From NCBI GenBank assembly GCA_017442365.1, contig JAFRZW010000016.1, positions 1-64,000 on the forward strand: a DNA stretch of 64,000 nucleotides. The letters run 5' to 3'. This document shows positions 55,194 to 63,591 of this stretch, in pieces (position 1 is the stretch's first letter; the number at the start of each line of letters is the position of its first letter). Origin of the DNA: Rikenellaceae bacterium (lineage in GTDB: Bacteria > Bacteroidota > Bacteroidia > Bacteroidales > Rikenellaceae). A program made the translations under genes and the position numbers. Below the pieces are notes generated by a model that worked only from the letters and a program-made list of their open reading frames with translations, was not told the DNA's origin and searched no databases.

Positions 55194-56462
55194 TTACTGC
55201 ATCTTCGCGGGGTCGTGCTTGTACTTGAACACGATTGCGAACAGTACTGCAACAACCAGCGCGTATGCTGCAAATACGTACCACGCCGTGCTCCAACCGG
55301 CCACCTGAGCCAGACCCTCGGGCTGCGAGAATACGAAACGATCTACAACCGCCTGCGCACCGAGCGTACCGATCGTAGCGCCGATACCGTTGGTCATAAT
55401 CATAAACAGACCCTGAGCCGACGAGCGGATCGACGAATCGGTCTCGGTATCAACGAACAGCGAGCCCGAGATGTTGAAGAAGTCGAAAGCAACGCCATAG
55501 ACGATCATCGAGAGGATCAGCATCCATACGCCGCCACCGGGGTTACCTGCACCGAACAGACCGAAGCGCAGCACCCAAGCAAACATTGCGATCAACATCA
55601 CGCGCTTGATACCGAAACGCTTCAAGCAGAAGGGGATCAGCAGAATACACAGCGTCTCCGACACCTGCGAGAGCGAAATCAGTGCATTTGCGTGGTTGGC
55701 ACCGAACGTATCGGCAAATTCGGGAATAGCCTTAAAGCTGTTGATGAAGGGGTTTGCAAAGCCGTTTGTGATCTGCAACGACACGCCGAGCAACATCGAG
55801 AAGATGAAGAAAATGGCCATCTTCTTCTGCTTGAACAGCGCAAATGCCTTCAAACCGAGAGCATCAACCAGCGATTTCTTCTCGCCACCGGCAGCAGTGG
55901 GGCACGAGGGCAGTGTGAAAGCATATACTCCCAGCAACAAGCCGATCACACCACTTGCAACGTACTGCATTGCGGTGCTCTGGAAACCGAGGAAATCGAC
56001 TGCCAACATCGAGCAGATGAAACCAACGGTGCCAAATACACGAATAGGCGGGAATGCCTTGACGGTATCCTCACCAGCCTTGCGCAACACGGTGTAAGCC
56101 ACCGAGTTCGACAGCGCGAGAGTCGGCATATAGAACGCTACGCTGAGTGCATAGAGCGTAAATAATGTGCCGAAGTCGGGCGCGGTGCCCGCTTGCAGAC
56201 CGTAGTAACCTGCGCCGAGCATAAATGCCGCAGCCAACGTGTGGCAGATACCCAACATCTTCTGAGCCTGCACATAGCGGTCAGCGATGATACCGATAAT
56301 TGCGGGCATAAACATCGAAACGATGCCCTGACAAGCATAGAAAAGACCGATTTTCGATGCCAGACCTGCATTGAACAGATAGGTGCCCATCGATGTCAGG
56401 TAGGCGCCCCATACTGCGAATTGCAGGAAATTCATTACGATAAGACGTAATTTAGTGTTCAT
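55194..56462 (-). CDS. NupG-family nucleoside permease
   Basis: A 422-residue MFS transporter with 12 helices, of the nucleoside:H+ symporter (NHS) group: MNFLQFAVWGAYLTSMGTYL at the start, GIIADRYVQAQKMLG after helix 2, and AFDFFNISGSLFVD with SSAQGLFMIMTNGIGA in the second half. It probably imports nucleosides for salvage. A -7 box TATATTTG (minus strand) lies at 56525-56532. Confidence 0.88.
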   Translation of the reverse strand: MNTKLRLIVMNFLQFAVWGAYLTSMGTYLFNAGLASKIGLFYACQGIVSMFMPAIIGIIADRYVQAQKMLGICHTLAAAFMLGAGYYGLQAGTAPDFGTLFTLYALSVAFYMPTLALSNSVAYTVLRKAGEDTVKAFPPIRVFGTVGFICSMLAVDFLGFQSTAMQYVASGVIGLLLGVYAFTLPSCPTAAGGEKKSLVDALGLKAFALFKQKKMAIFFIFSMLLGVSLQITNGFANPFINSFKAIPEFADTFGANHANALISLSQVSETLCILLIPFCLKRFGIKRVMLIAMFAWVLRFGLFGAGNPGGGVWMLILSMIVYGVAFDFFNISGSLFVDTETDSSIRSSAQGLFMIMTNGIGATIGTLGAQAVVDRFVFSQPEGLAQVAGWSTAWYVFAAYALVVAVLFAIVFKYKHDPAKMQ

Positions 56463-56552
56463 AAGTGATTGAAGTTTAATTATTTGTGTTGTTTTTAGCC
56501 GTTTTGTGCGTCAAAAAGTTTGAACAAATATAATATTTTTTCGTCGAAAAAC

Positions 56553-56583
56553 TTGCACAGAAGAAAATCTTGGCTTATTTTTG
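56553..56583 (+). promoter_or_regulatory. Promoter of tRNA-Gln
   Basis: TTG at 56553-56555 and TATTTTTG at 56576-56583, 20 bases apart. Confidence 0.7.
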
Positions 56584-56601
56584 CACTCGCAAAACAGGAA
56601 T

Positions 56602-56672
56602 TGAGCTATGGTGTAATGGTAACACAACAGATTCTGGTCCTGTTATTCCAGGTTCGAATCCTGGTAGCTCAA
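56602..56672 (+). tRNA. tRNA-Gln (CTG)
   Basis: A 71-base cloverleaf: acceptor TGAGCTA with TAGCTCA, anticodon loop TTCTGGT giving CTG (codon CAG). CCA is not encoded. No duplicate of its 3' end was found near the phage-like genes downstream. Confidence 0.92.
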
Positions 56673-56676
56673 CTGA

Positions 56677-56705
56677 AAAGCCGCACTCGAAAGGTGCGGC
56701 TTTTT
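56677..56705 (+). terminator. Terminator of tRNA-Gln
   Basis: Ten-base perfect stem 56677-56686 / 56694-56703 ending in five T. Confidence 0.9.
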
Positions 56706-56724
56706 CTATTTCGTGGCAGTGCGT

Positions 56725-57396
56725 TTATCTGATCGAGTTCATACGAATACTTGCCTTGACCAATGCCAGCGCACGGATACGGTCGATGGGAATCTCTTTG
56801 TCGGCGTGGTGGGGATTCTGGCTCACGAGCTTCACATATCCCTCGCGCTCCGATTTTTGGATATACTTTACCGTAATATACTCCTCACCTTCCAAATCGA
56901 GCGACAGCAGGTACATATCGCCCCAGAAGATGTTGCTCGGGTCGTTCAACTGTTTGTAGAGCACAATGTCGCCACTCTTCAAAAGCGGATACATACTATC
57001 GCCCGCAACGTAGATCGCGCCGTCGCACTTGGGCAGATTGGGGATATGGATATAGTTGATCGGTTTGTTCGAGGCGTTATCCGCAAAGAGAGGCACCAAA
57101 CCTGCCGTACCCTCGATGCTGTACAGAGGCACGCTTTGCAGGGGTATCGTGTTGTCGGTTCGGCGCATAAATGCCGTAAAGTCGGGCTGGGCATTGAACA
57201 TCTCGCCACGACCCGTATCGAGCCAATCGGGATTGACGTTCAGTTCTTGTACCAAGATGTTCTTATTTCGTTCCGAGAGGGCGGCCTTGCCTGTCTCGAT
57301 CATCGAGAGTGCGCTCTTGCCGACGCCCAATTTTTGAGCCAAAACCTCTTGTGTCAGCCCTAACTCTTTACGAATCAATTTCAAACGCGAAACCAT
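56725..57396 (-). CDS. S24-family phage-type repressor
   Basis: A 223-residue LexA/CI-like repressor. Residues 4-60 are an XRE helix-turn-helix (RLKLIRKELGLTQEVLAQKLGVGKSALSMIETG). The C-terminal S24 domain has all the parts for self-cleavage: Ala98-Gly99 in GTAGLVP, Ser134 in GDSMYPLL and Lys177 in ITVKYIQ. It should be cleaved after DNA damage. The ATG at 57396 starts at the normal HTH beginning; 57453 is unlikely. It is transcribed away from the unknown gene and the terminase, an arrangement typical of a repressor facing its operators. Confidence 0.9.
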   Translation of the reverse strand: MVSRLKLIRKELGLTQEVLAQKLGVGKSALSMIETGKAALSERNKNILVQELNVNPDWLDTGRGEMFNAQPDFTAFMRRTDNTIPLQSVPLYSIEGTAGLVPLFADNASNKPINYIHIPNLPKCDGAIYVAGDSMYPLLKSGDIVLYKQLNDPSNIFWGDMYLLSLDLEGEEYITVKYIQKSEREGYVKLVSQNPHHADKEIPIDRIRALALVKASIRMNSIR

Positions 57397-57430
57397 AGTC
57401 GATCTATAATATTTTTTTATGAAATTTTTG

Positions 57431-57471
57431 CTCAAAATTTGAACAAAATTCAATTTTTGAACTTATCTTTG
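57431..57471 (+). promoter_or_regulatory. Rightward promoter with operator-like palindromes
   Basis: TTTG at 57438-57441 and TATCTTTG at 57464-57471 (22 bases). Overlapping the -33 box are TTGAA/TTCAA (57439-57443 / 57449-57453) and CAAAATTTG (57433-57441); TTTGAAC is repeated at 57438 and 57456. These are likely sites for the S24 repressor encoded next to it. Confidence 0.55.
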
Positions 57472-57596
57472 TCCTGCAAAGTTAAACAAATGAATCGAAA
57501 CTGCAAACAAAAATCGTGAAAATCTTTCAATAAAAGCGATTTGCGGGCGCACATCACGCGATTCAATTAATGAACCTATTCTAAAAACTTTAATCT

Positions 57597-57884
57597 ATGT
57601 TAAACATCACATCTAACATCTACCGACTTGTGGCCGACCGTCTGCGCGACGCAGTGGGGGAGGCCGAATTTTTCTCCGGTACGATTGCGGTGGCGACCGA
57701 TGTCGATTACACGTTGCGTGCGACGCTCCTGATCTACCGTCGAACCGTGAGCGACGTGAGTGGCTCGTGGCGCGCGATCAGCGACGTGGTACCCGTGTGG
57801 TGGGAGTTCCACTCGACGACCAACGAGGGCGAGCAGTTGAATGATTTTGATTTCACCGAGCTGCGCCGCGAGTTGATCGACTAA
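57597..57884 (+). CDS. Unknown 95-residue protein of the phage-like island
   Basis: The protein MLNITSNIYRLVADRLRDAV... is 95 residues, acidic, with a hydrophobic strand pattern (TIAVATDVDYTLRATLLIYRR) and ending in FDFTELRRELID. No family recognised. It lies between the repressor's rightward promoter (leader about 120 bases) and the terminase gene. Codon use is like that of the rest of the genome, and the frame has a normal ATG. Confidence 0.6.
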   Translation: MLNITSNIYRLVADRLRDAVGEAEFFSGTIAVATDVDYTLRATLLIYRRTVSDVSGSWRAISDVVPVWWEFHSTTNEGEQLNDFDFTELRRELID

Positions 57885-57968
57885 CGCCCTGCACGCGATT
57901 TCGGGCATCACTTTTCCCGCCTTACGGAGGACGCTCCGCCCGAAACGCAACCAAACAATCACTATGTA

Positions 57969-58060
57969 GCGACCGCCACTGCCCGCCCGAAGGACGCTTC
58001 ACTCACCCAATCCGACTCTTTTTCCAAACTTTTTCGAATGGTGGCGGTCGCATTTTTTTT
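57969..58060 (+). other. Long-loop inverted repeat with T-run before terL
   Basis: Eleven-base perfect arms (57969-57979 / 58041-58051) separated by 61 bases, followed by eight T at 58053-58060 and then the terL ATG ten bases later. A smaller hairpin (57925-57929 / 57934-57938) lies upstream in the same 186-base gap. It could terminate the transcript of the 95-residue gene or regulate terL. Confidence 0.55.
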
Positions 58061-58070
58061 GCAACCAACT

Positions 58071-59492
58071 ATGAACAAAACAATCGCTTTTGAAGATTAC
58101 GCTGCGGCGGTCTATCCCTTTTTGACACTGACCGATTTCCATCGCACCTACTATCGGGTGCTGCAAATGTTTGCCGAGGGGCACATTCGACGTCTGATCG
58201 TAACGATGCCGCCTCAACACGGCAAATCGGTCGGCTCGACCACGTTGTTGCCCGCCTATCTGCTTGGACTCGATCCCGACCTGCGAGTGGCAATAGCCTC
58301 CTATTCGGCAGCGTTGGCCAATAAGTTCAACCGACGTGTGCAGCGCATTATCGAGTCGAAGGAGTATGCCGAACTCTTTCCGCAAACGACCATCAAGCAG
58401 GGTGGCAAACCGGCCAACTATATCCGTACGGCTGACGAGGTCGAGATCATCGGACGTCGAGGCGAGTTGTTGTCGGTCGGGCGCGAGGGAGCACTGACGG
58501 GCAATCGTGTCGATGTCTTCATCTTGGACGACCTTTACAAGGACGCTATCGAGGCCAATTCGCCCGTTACACGCGAGAATTGCTGGGAGTGGTACACCTC
58601 GGTAGTGCGTACCCGTATGCACAATCTCTCGCGCGAACTGATTGTCTTCACGCGCTGGCACGAGGAGGATCTGATTGGTCGTATTGCGCGTCGCGAGCGG
58701 GTTGTTCAGCTCACCGATTGGGCTCAGATTCCGAAGGTCGGGCGCAACGAGTGGCTGCATCTCAATTTCGAGGCGTTGAAGGAGTCGCTTCCCACCTCGC
58801 TCGATCCACGCTCAGAGGGTGAGGCTCTCTGGCCCGAGCAGCAGGACGTCGAGTTGCTCCGCGCCAAACGACAGCTGGACGCAGCCCGTTTCGAGTGTAT
58901 GTATCAGGGTCGTCCCGCACCGCAGGGAGGGCTGCTCTATGGCGAGGGCTTCACCTGTTACGACACGCTGCCACGCGAAGTGGTGCGCTGGGGTAACTAC
59001 ACCGATACGGCCGATACGGGCGATGACTACCTCTGTTCGATCTGCTATGCGGTCGATGTCGATGGGGTGATATATCTGACCGATGTGGTCTATTCGCGTG
59101 AACCGATGGAGGTTACCGAGGGTTTGGTGGCCGAGATGTTGCGACGCACCCAGACCCGTCAGGCGGCTATCGAGAGCAATAACGGAGGTCGAGGTTTTGC
59201 GCGTGCCGTTCAGCGTCTTGTGCCCGAGGTGCGGATCGAGTGGTTTCATCAGAGTGGCAACAAGGAGGCTCGAATCCTATCTAATTCGGCTACGGTGCTC
59301 CACGCTTTGCGTATGCCGACGGGGTGGGCGGTGATGTGGCCCGAACTACACCAACATTTGACCACCTATCGACGGCTCTTTGCAGCCAATCGCTGGCACG
59401 ATGCAGCCGATGTGCTGACGGGCATTGTCGAGCGCGAGGTGATTGATCGCCACGACCATCGCGTCCGCCACATCTCGTTTGTGGGCCGATGA
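58071..59492 (+). CDS. terL: Phage terminase large subunit (lone)
   Basis: A 473-residue packaging ATPase/nuclease. The ATPase part has Walker A in TMPPQHGKS (45-53), Walker B VFILDD (149-154) and the FTRWHEEDL motif (193-201). The RNase H-like nuclease part shows ICYAVDVDGVIYLTD, AIESNNGGRGFARAV and HDAADVLTG with the expected acidic residues. The reading frame is complete. The ATG at 58071 is preferred to 58038, which lies in the hairpin/T-run. No portal, capsid or tail gene is present, so it is either a relic or part of a minimal mobile unit with the S24 repressor. Confidence 0.88.
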   Translation: MNKTIAFEDYAAAVYPFLTLTDFHRTYYRVLQMFAEGHIRRLIVTMPPQHGKSVGSTTLLPAYLLGLDPDLRVAIASYSAALANKFNRRVQRIIESKEYAELFPQTTIKQGGKPANYIRTADEVEIIGRRGELLSVGREGALTGNRVDVFILDDLYKDAIEANSPVTRENCWEWYTSVVRTRMHNLSRELIVFTRWHEEDLIGRIARRERVVQLTDWAQIPKVGRNEWLHLNFEALKESLPTSLDPRSEGEALWPEQQDVELLRAKRQLDAARFECMYQGRPAPQGGLLYGEGFTCYDTLPREVVRWGNYTDTADTGDDYLCSICYAVDVDGVIYLTDVVYSREPMEVTEGLVAEMLRRTQTRQAAIESNNGGRGFARAVQRLVPEVRIEWFHQSGNKEARILSNSATVLHALRMPTGWAVMWPELHQHLTTYRRLFAANRWHDAADVLTGIVEREVIDRHDHRVRHISFVGR

Positions 59493-59504
59493 GATCAACA
59501 TAAA

Positions 59505-59539
59505 AAACCGCACCTCTCGTGTTGAGGCGCGGTTTGTTT
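59505..59539. terminator. Terminator between terL and the FKBP gene
   Basis: Stem 59505-59516 / 59524-59535 with one unpaired base in each arm; A-run before and T-run after. Serves both convergent genes. Confidence 0.8.
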
Positions 59540-59562
59540 TATGTCTGTAACGCTATCTCCTT

Positions 59563-60888
59563 CTACTCCTCGATGTAGATCTCGAAGTAGAGCGGAGTAT
59601 ATGACTGAATCTCGGTCGTAACGGTTGTTGTCTGGACATTCTCACCCATATTCTGCTGAGCATACATCAGCTCCTGCTGCATATAGTAGCTGGCGTAGTC
59701 ATAGGGGTCGTAGCCATAGCCATAACCACCGCCGTAGCCTCCATACATCATATTATAGTAGCTGTTGTAATATGAGTTATTGACCAGATTTGCATACAGA
59801 TAATCTGCCGAGTTGGTCGTGGTTGCCGAGCCGTTGCGATATTGTCCTGTTGCTCCGTAGCAGTAGAACGACGTTGCTACGATACGAGCCCACTGACCCT
59901 TCAAAAGGTGAGGAATCGTGTAGTTCCAAGCCTTGATGTAACCCGAACCCTCGTCGCCACTCTCGTTTGTGCTATTGCCCTTCTCCTTGACGGTGAAATC
60001 CAGCGCTTCGCCCGTGCTCAGTACCTCGCCAAAGACACGACGCTTGATCGAGTCGATGTTGGTGTCAAACACAAATCCATCGAGGAACTTGCCTACATAC
60101 CAGATCTTTACGGTCGAATCGACGCGGATCGAGTCGCCCTTGTAAGCCTCCTCGCCCTCGGGCAGACGGAACTTTTTATCGACATAGAGGTAGTCGAGCG
60201 TATCATTCACGGGCTTCCAGTTACCCGTCGAGGCGATAAACTCACTGACGTCCTTCTCCTCATCTTTTACGGGGTCCTTGGTTACGTGCACAATCTCGAA
60301 GTCGATGATCGACGGCACGCTACCGTTGAGCGAGTACTGACCTCCGTAACCGGCATCGTTACTCGTGCCCGTTGCACCGTAGGCCAGCGACGAAGGAATG
60401 TAGAGCGTACCCTTCGAGCCTACGTGCATTTTGAATTTGGTACCGTCGTGGTTTGTGAGCGTGTTGCGCATCAGGTAGTGGGTGCCTTGGAGCAGGTTCG
60501 ACGGGTACTCGCCACAAAGAATGTAGTCGGGCACGTAGTGGGTATATTTGGTGTGCGTACCCTGCCACTTGGCAACGTCTTCGTAGCGCGAGAAGATGAC
60601 ATTGCCCGTCATATCGCGCAGCGTGAAATTATACTTGACCCACGTAACGGTGTCGTTCGTTGCCAAACTCTCCGTGTCGCCATAGTTATCGATTTCGACC
60701 CACAGACCGTTCTCTTGACGCACGGCGCGAGGACCGTTTTTGTTGACGTGCTTGGCTACCCACGCGTCGAGCGACTGCTGCTCTTCGATGGTCATATCAA
60801 TATCGACCTTCTCGGCACAAGAGGTGAATCCTGCTGCCGCAACCAGCGTCAAAAGCGCGTAACGCAAAAAAATCATTGTTTGTTTCAT
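59563..60888 (-). CDS. Lipoprotein with two FKBP-type domains
   Basis: A 441-residue lipoprotein (lipobox FTSC, Cys 24; start at 60888). The first FKBP-like domain spans about 60-205 (IPSSLAYGATG at 164-174, closing strand SIIDFEIVHV). The second spans about 235-441, with VKIWYVGKFLDGFVFDTN (260-277), YGATG (344-348) and a closing strand PLYFEIYIEE at the very end. Between YGATG and that strand is a Tyr/Gly-rich insert of about 75 residues. It is probably a periplasmic peptidyl-prolyl isomerase or chaperone. It follows another FKBP-like lipoprotein by 16 bases. Confidence 0.85.
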   Translation of the reverse strand: MKQTMIFLRYALLTLVAAAGFTSCAEKVDIDMTIEEQQSLDAWVAKHVNKNGPRAVRQENGLWVEIDNYGDTESLATNDTVTWVKYNFTLRDMTGNVIFSRYEDVAKWQGTHTKYTHYVPDYILCGEYPSNLLQGTHYLMRNTLTNHDGTKFKMHVGSKGTLYIPSSLAYGATGTSNDAGYGGQYSLNGSVPSIIDFEIVHVTKDPVKDEEKDVSEFIASTGNWKPVNDTLDYLYVDKKFRLPEGEEAYKGDSIRVDSTVKIWYVGKFLDGFVFDTNIDSIKRRVFGEVLSTGEALDFTVKEKGNSTNESGDEGSGYIKAWNYTIPHLLKGQWARIVATSFYCYGATGQYRNGSATTTNSADYLYANLVNNSYYNSYYNMMYGGYGGGYGYGYDPYDYASYYMQQELMYAQQNMGENVQTTTVTTEIQSYTPLYFEIYIEE

Positions 60889-60904
60889 TATGTCGTTTGT
60901 TTCG

Positions 60905-61504
60905 TTATTCAACATCATCAATCACCGTAACCATCATCACCGCCGATTCAGCCGCGATGACTCCCATCGCGCGGTCGCCGTATGCCACCTCGTAGGGCAT
61001 AAAGGTATAGACCGTGTCGCCGGCGGCACAATCGGGTAACGTAAGTTCGAGCCCTTTTATTATAGGGTCTGTGCCCAATATTCGCACAGCGGGTGAAAAA
61101 TCCCAATAAGTTGTGTCCAAACCATACTGCTCGGCCAATATCTTACCTGTCGCGCGGTTGTTCGTAGCGAAGGGGATATTTGCAGGTCCGCTCTCGAACA
61201 GATAAGCCTCGTAGCGGAAGGTGATCTTCGATCCTTCGGCAATACGTTTTGCGGGGCGATCGGCGCGATAAACGTTTGTGATGTGGCGATAGGCGTCGCC
61301 GCAACGGGTGTAGTAGGGTAGTTTCTCGCCCGTCATCGACTGATCGGCCTCGGCTTCGCTCACCAGTTTCATTCGCGAGGTCATATAGCTCACGAAACGG
61401 TCCATCTGCGATTGGAACACATCTTCGCCGCTCTCGCAACCCATCGGAGCGAGCAGCAGCGCAGAAAGTGCCACGAAGGCAATATTTCGAATCAATCTTC
61501 TCAT
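60905..61504 (-). CDS. FKBP-like lipoprotein
   Basis: A 199-residue lipoprotein (lipobox PMGC, Cys 23; start at 61504). The C-terminal two thirds follow an FKBP outline: GSKITFRYEAYLFESG (first strand pair), then ILGTDPIIKGLELTLPDCAAGDTVYTFMPYEVAYGDRAMG and the closing strand AVMMVTVIDDVE. The aromatic residues of the isomerase pocket are only partly kept, so activity is uncertain. First gene of a pair; a -7 box TATCTTTG (minus strand) lies at 61538-61545. Confidence 0.8.
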   Translation of the reverse strand: MRRLIRNIAFVALSALLLAPMGCESGEDVFQSQMDRFVSYMTSRMKLVSEAEADQSMTGEKLPYYTRCGDAYRHITNVYRADRPAKRIAEGSKITFRYEAYLFESGPANIPFATNNRATGKILAEQYGLDTTYWDFSPAVRILGTDPIIKGLELTLPDCAAGDTVYTFMPYEVAYGDRAMGVIAAESAVMMVTVIDDVE

Positions 61505-61627
61505 AGATAAATAAACGCACATATCGCGTACAAATTGCAAAGATATAGATAAATTCCGAAATTTGATCCCCTCGTAGCAAATATTCTATGAATATTTTTG
61601 TTTCGCGCGCGGAAGTGGTGCCAAAAA

Positions 61628-61658
61628 TTGCTAAGTTTCGGAAAGTTGGTTATCTTTG
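61628..61658 (+). promoter_or_regulatory. Promoter of ychF
   Basis: TTG at 61628-61630 and TATCTTTG at 61651-61658, 20 bases apart. Confidence 0.8.
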
Positions 61659-61699
61659 CACGTTAAAACAGTAACGAACAAAAAACAAACAAACTCAAT

Positions 61700-62797
61700 A
61701 TGGCTTTACAATGCGGAATCGTAGGTTTGCCCAACGTCGGCAAATCGACTCTGTTCAACTGCCTCTCGAACGCTAAGGCACAGGCAGCCAACTTCCCCTT
61801 CTGTACGATCGAGCCCAACGTGGGCGTGATCACCGTACCCGACGAGCGACTGATCAAGCTCGCCGAGATCGACAACCCCAAGCGTGTGATTCCCACAACG
61901 ATCGAGATCGTCGATATCGCAGGTCTGGTTAAGGGCGCATCGAAGGGCGAAGGTCTGGGTAACAAATTCCTCGCAAATATTCGCAATACCGACGCAATTA
62001 TCCACGTGTTGCGCTGTTTCGACAACGAGAATATCACCCACGTCGATGGTACGATCGACCCCGTGCGCGACAAGAGCATTATCGACACCGAGTTGCAGCT
62101 CAAAGACCTCGAAACGGTCGAGAGCCGCATCGGCAAGGTGCAGAAGCAGGCTACGGCAGGCGACAAGAATGCCAAGCGTGCATTCGAGATTCTGAGTCGT
62201 TATAAGGAGGTCTTGGAGCAGGGTCGCTCGGCTCGCACGGTCGAGTTGGACAAGGAGGACCGCAAGGTGATTCCCGACCTTAACCTGCTGACTGACAAGC
62301 CTGTATTGTACGTTTGCAACGTCGATGAGCGTAGCGCCGCAACGGGCAACGCTCACGTCGAGGCAGTTCGTGCAGCGATCGCTGAGGAGAATGCCGAGCT
62401 GTTGATCGTGGCGGCTGCAACCGAGGCCGATATTGCAGAGTTGGAGGATTACGACGAGCGTCAGATGTTCCTCGAAGAGGTGGGCCTGACCGAGTCGGGT
62501 GTAAGCCGACTGATCAAATCGGCATACAAGTTGCTCGATCTGCAAACCTACTTCACGACGGGTGCCGACGAGAGCCGCGCTTGGACCTTCACACGTGGTA
62601 TGAAGGCTCCGCAGGCGGCAGGTATTATCCACTCGGATTTCGAGCGCGGATTCATTCGTGCCGAGGTGATCAAGTACGACGATTACGTGGCACTTGGCTC
62701 GGAGAAGGCTTGCCGCGATGTGGGTAAGATCGGCATCGAGGGTAAGGAGTACGTGGTGCAGGACGGTGATATTATGCACTTCCTGTTCAACGTCTAA
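61700..62797 (+). CDS. ychF: Redox-regulated ATPase YchF/Obg family
   Basis: A 365-residue P-loop protein. G1 is GLPNVGKSTLFN (9-20), G3 is DIAGLVKGAS, and the fourth motif is VCNVDE instead of NKxD, which gives YchF its preference for ATP. A coiled-coil insert lies at about 135-180, and the C-terminal TGS domain ends with GKEYVVQDGDIMHFLFNV. It binds ribosomes and affects stress response. Confidence 0.97.
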   Translation: MALQCGIVGLPNVGKSTLFNCLSNAKAQAANFPFCTIEPNVGVITVPDERLIKLAEIDNPKRVIPTTIEIVDIAGLVKGASKGEGLGNKFLANIRNTDAIIHVLRCFDNENITHVDGTIDPVRDKSIIDTELQLKDLETVESRIGKVQKQATAGDKNAKRAFEILSRYKEVLEQGRSARTVELDKEDRKVIPDLNLLTDKPVLYVCNVDERSAATGNAHVEAVRAAIAEENAELLIVAAATEADIAELEDYDERQMFLEEVGLTESGVSRLIKSAYKLLDLQTYFTTGADESRAWTFTRGMKAPQAAGIIHSDFERGFIRAEVIKYDDYVALGSEKACRDVGKIGIEGKEYVVQDGDIMHFLFNV

Positions 62798-62830
62798 TCA
62801 GCAGACTTAACTTATTGATTACGTGAGAAT

Positions 62831-63559
62831 ATGAAACGTTTTAACACTATTGCCATTGCACTGAGCATTGTGCTCGCTGCGCTCCTTTTGGGACGTGCCT
62901 ATACCTACAAGTACCGTGCGCAAGAGACGGTCGTTGTTACGGGTTTGGCCGAGCGCGAATTTACGTCGGATTTGATCGTTTGGCGCGGCTGGATCACAGC
63001 CGAGGCGCAGGAGGCGGCCGAAGGCTACAAGCAGATCGAACAGAGCAAGGAGAAGGTGCTGCGATTCATCACATCGCACGGCATCGAGGCTGATAGTGTG
63101 GTGTTTATGTTCGTCAATGTCAATAAGGAGTATGAGGGTATCTACTCGTCGAACGGCAACTATATGGGTCAGCGATTCAAGGGCTACTCGTTGCGTCAGT
63201 CGTTCACGGTCGAATCGACTAATGTCGATGCTGTCGAGGCAATTTCGCGTGAGATTTCGTCGCTGATTGCGCAGGGTGTGTCGCTCGAATCGTGGCAACC
63301 CGAATACTATTACACCCGCTTGGACGATGTCAAGCACGACCTGATTGAGCGCGCTACGGCCGATGCTCGCGGACGTGCCGAGAAGATCGCCGCAGCGTCG
63401 GGCGCACGCCTCGGCAAGGTGAGCGAGGCCCGTATGGGTGTGTTCCAGATCACGGGTGCAAATACCAACGACGAATTTACGGCAGGAGGTTCGTTCAACA
63501 CATCGAGCCGCCACAAGAAAGCGCGTATTACGATGAAGCTCGAATACCGAGTTAAATAA
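62831..63559 (+). CDS. SIMPL-domain (DUF541) exported protein
   Basis: A 242-residue protein with an N-terminal membrane anchor or signal (about 7-22). The rest is a SIMPL domain: VVVTGLAEREFTSDLIVWRGWI at the start, the middle YSLRQSFTVESTNVDAVEAISREI, and DARGRAEKIAAASGARLGKVSEA near the end. This fold occurs in periplasmic proteins linked to oxidative-stress tolerance in some bacteria; the role here is unknown. It is 33 bases after ychF on the same strand. Confidence 0.9.
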   Translation: MKRFNTIAIALSIVLAALLLGRAYTYKYRAQETVVVTGLAEREFTSDLIVWRGWITAEAQEAAEGYKQIEQSKEKVLRFITSHGIEADSVVFMFVNVNKEYEGIYSSNGNYMGQRFKGYSLRQSFTVESTNVDAVEAISREISSLIAQGVSLESWQPEYYYTRLDDVKHDLIERATADARGRAEKIAAASGARLGKVSEARMGVFQITGANTNDEFTAGGSFNTSSRHKKARITMKLEYRVK

Positions 63560-63591
63560 TTTACTAAGCAACAAAAAACAGACATAAATAG

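Noticed and set aside
57600..57962. 120-codon minus-strand frame opposite the 95-residue gene
   Set aside because: It runs into the hairpin-rich gap, lacks a promoter, and the plus-strand frame has better placement after the rightward promoter.
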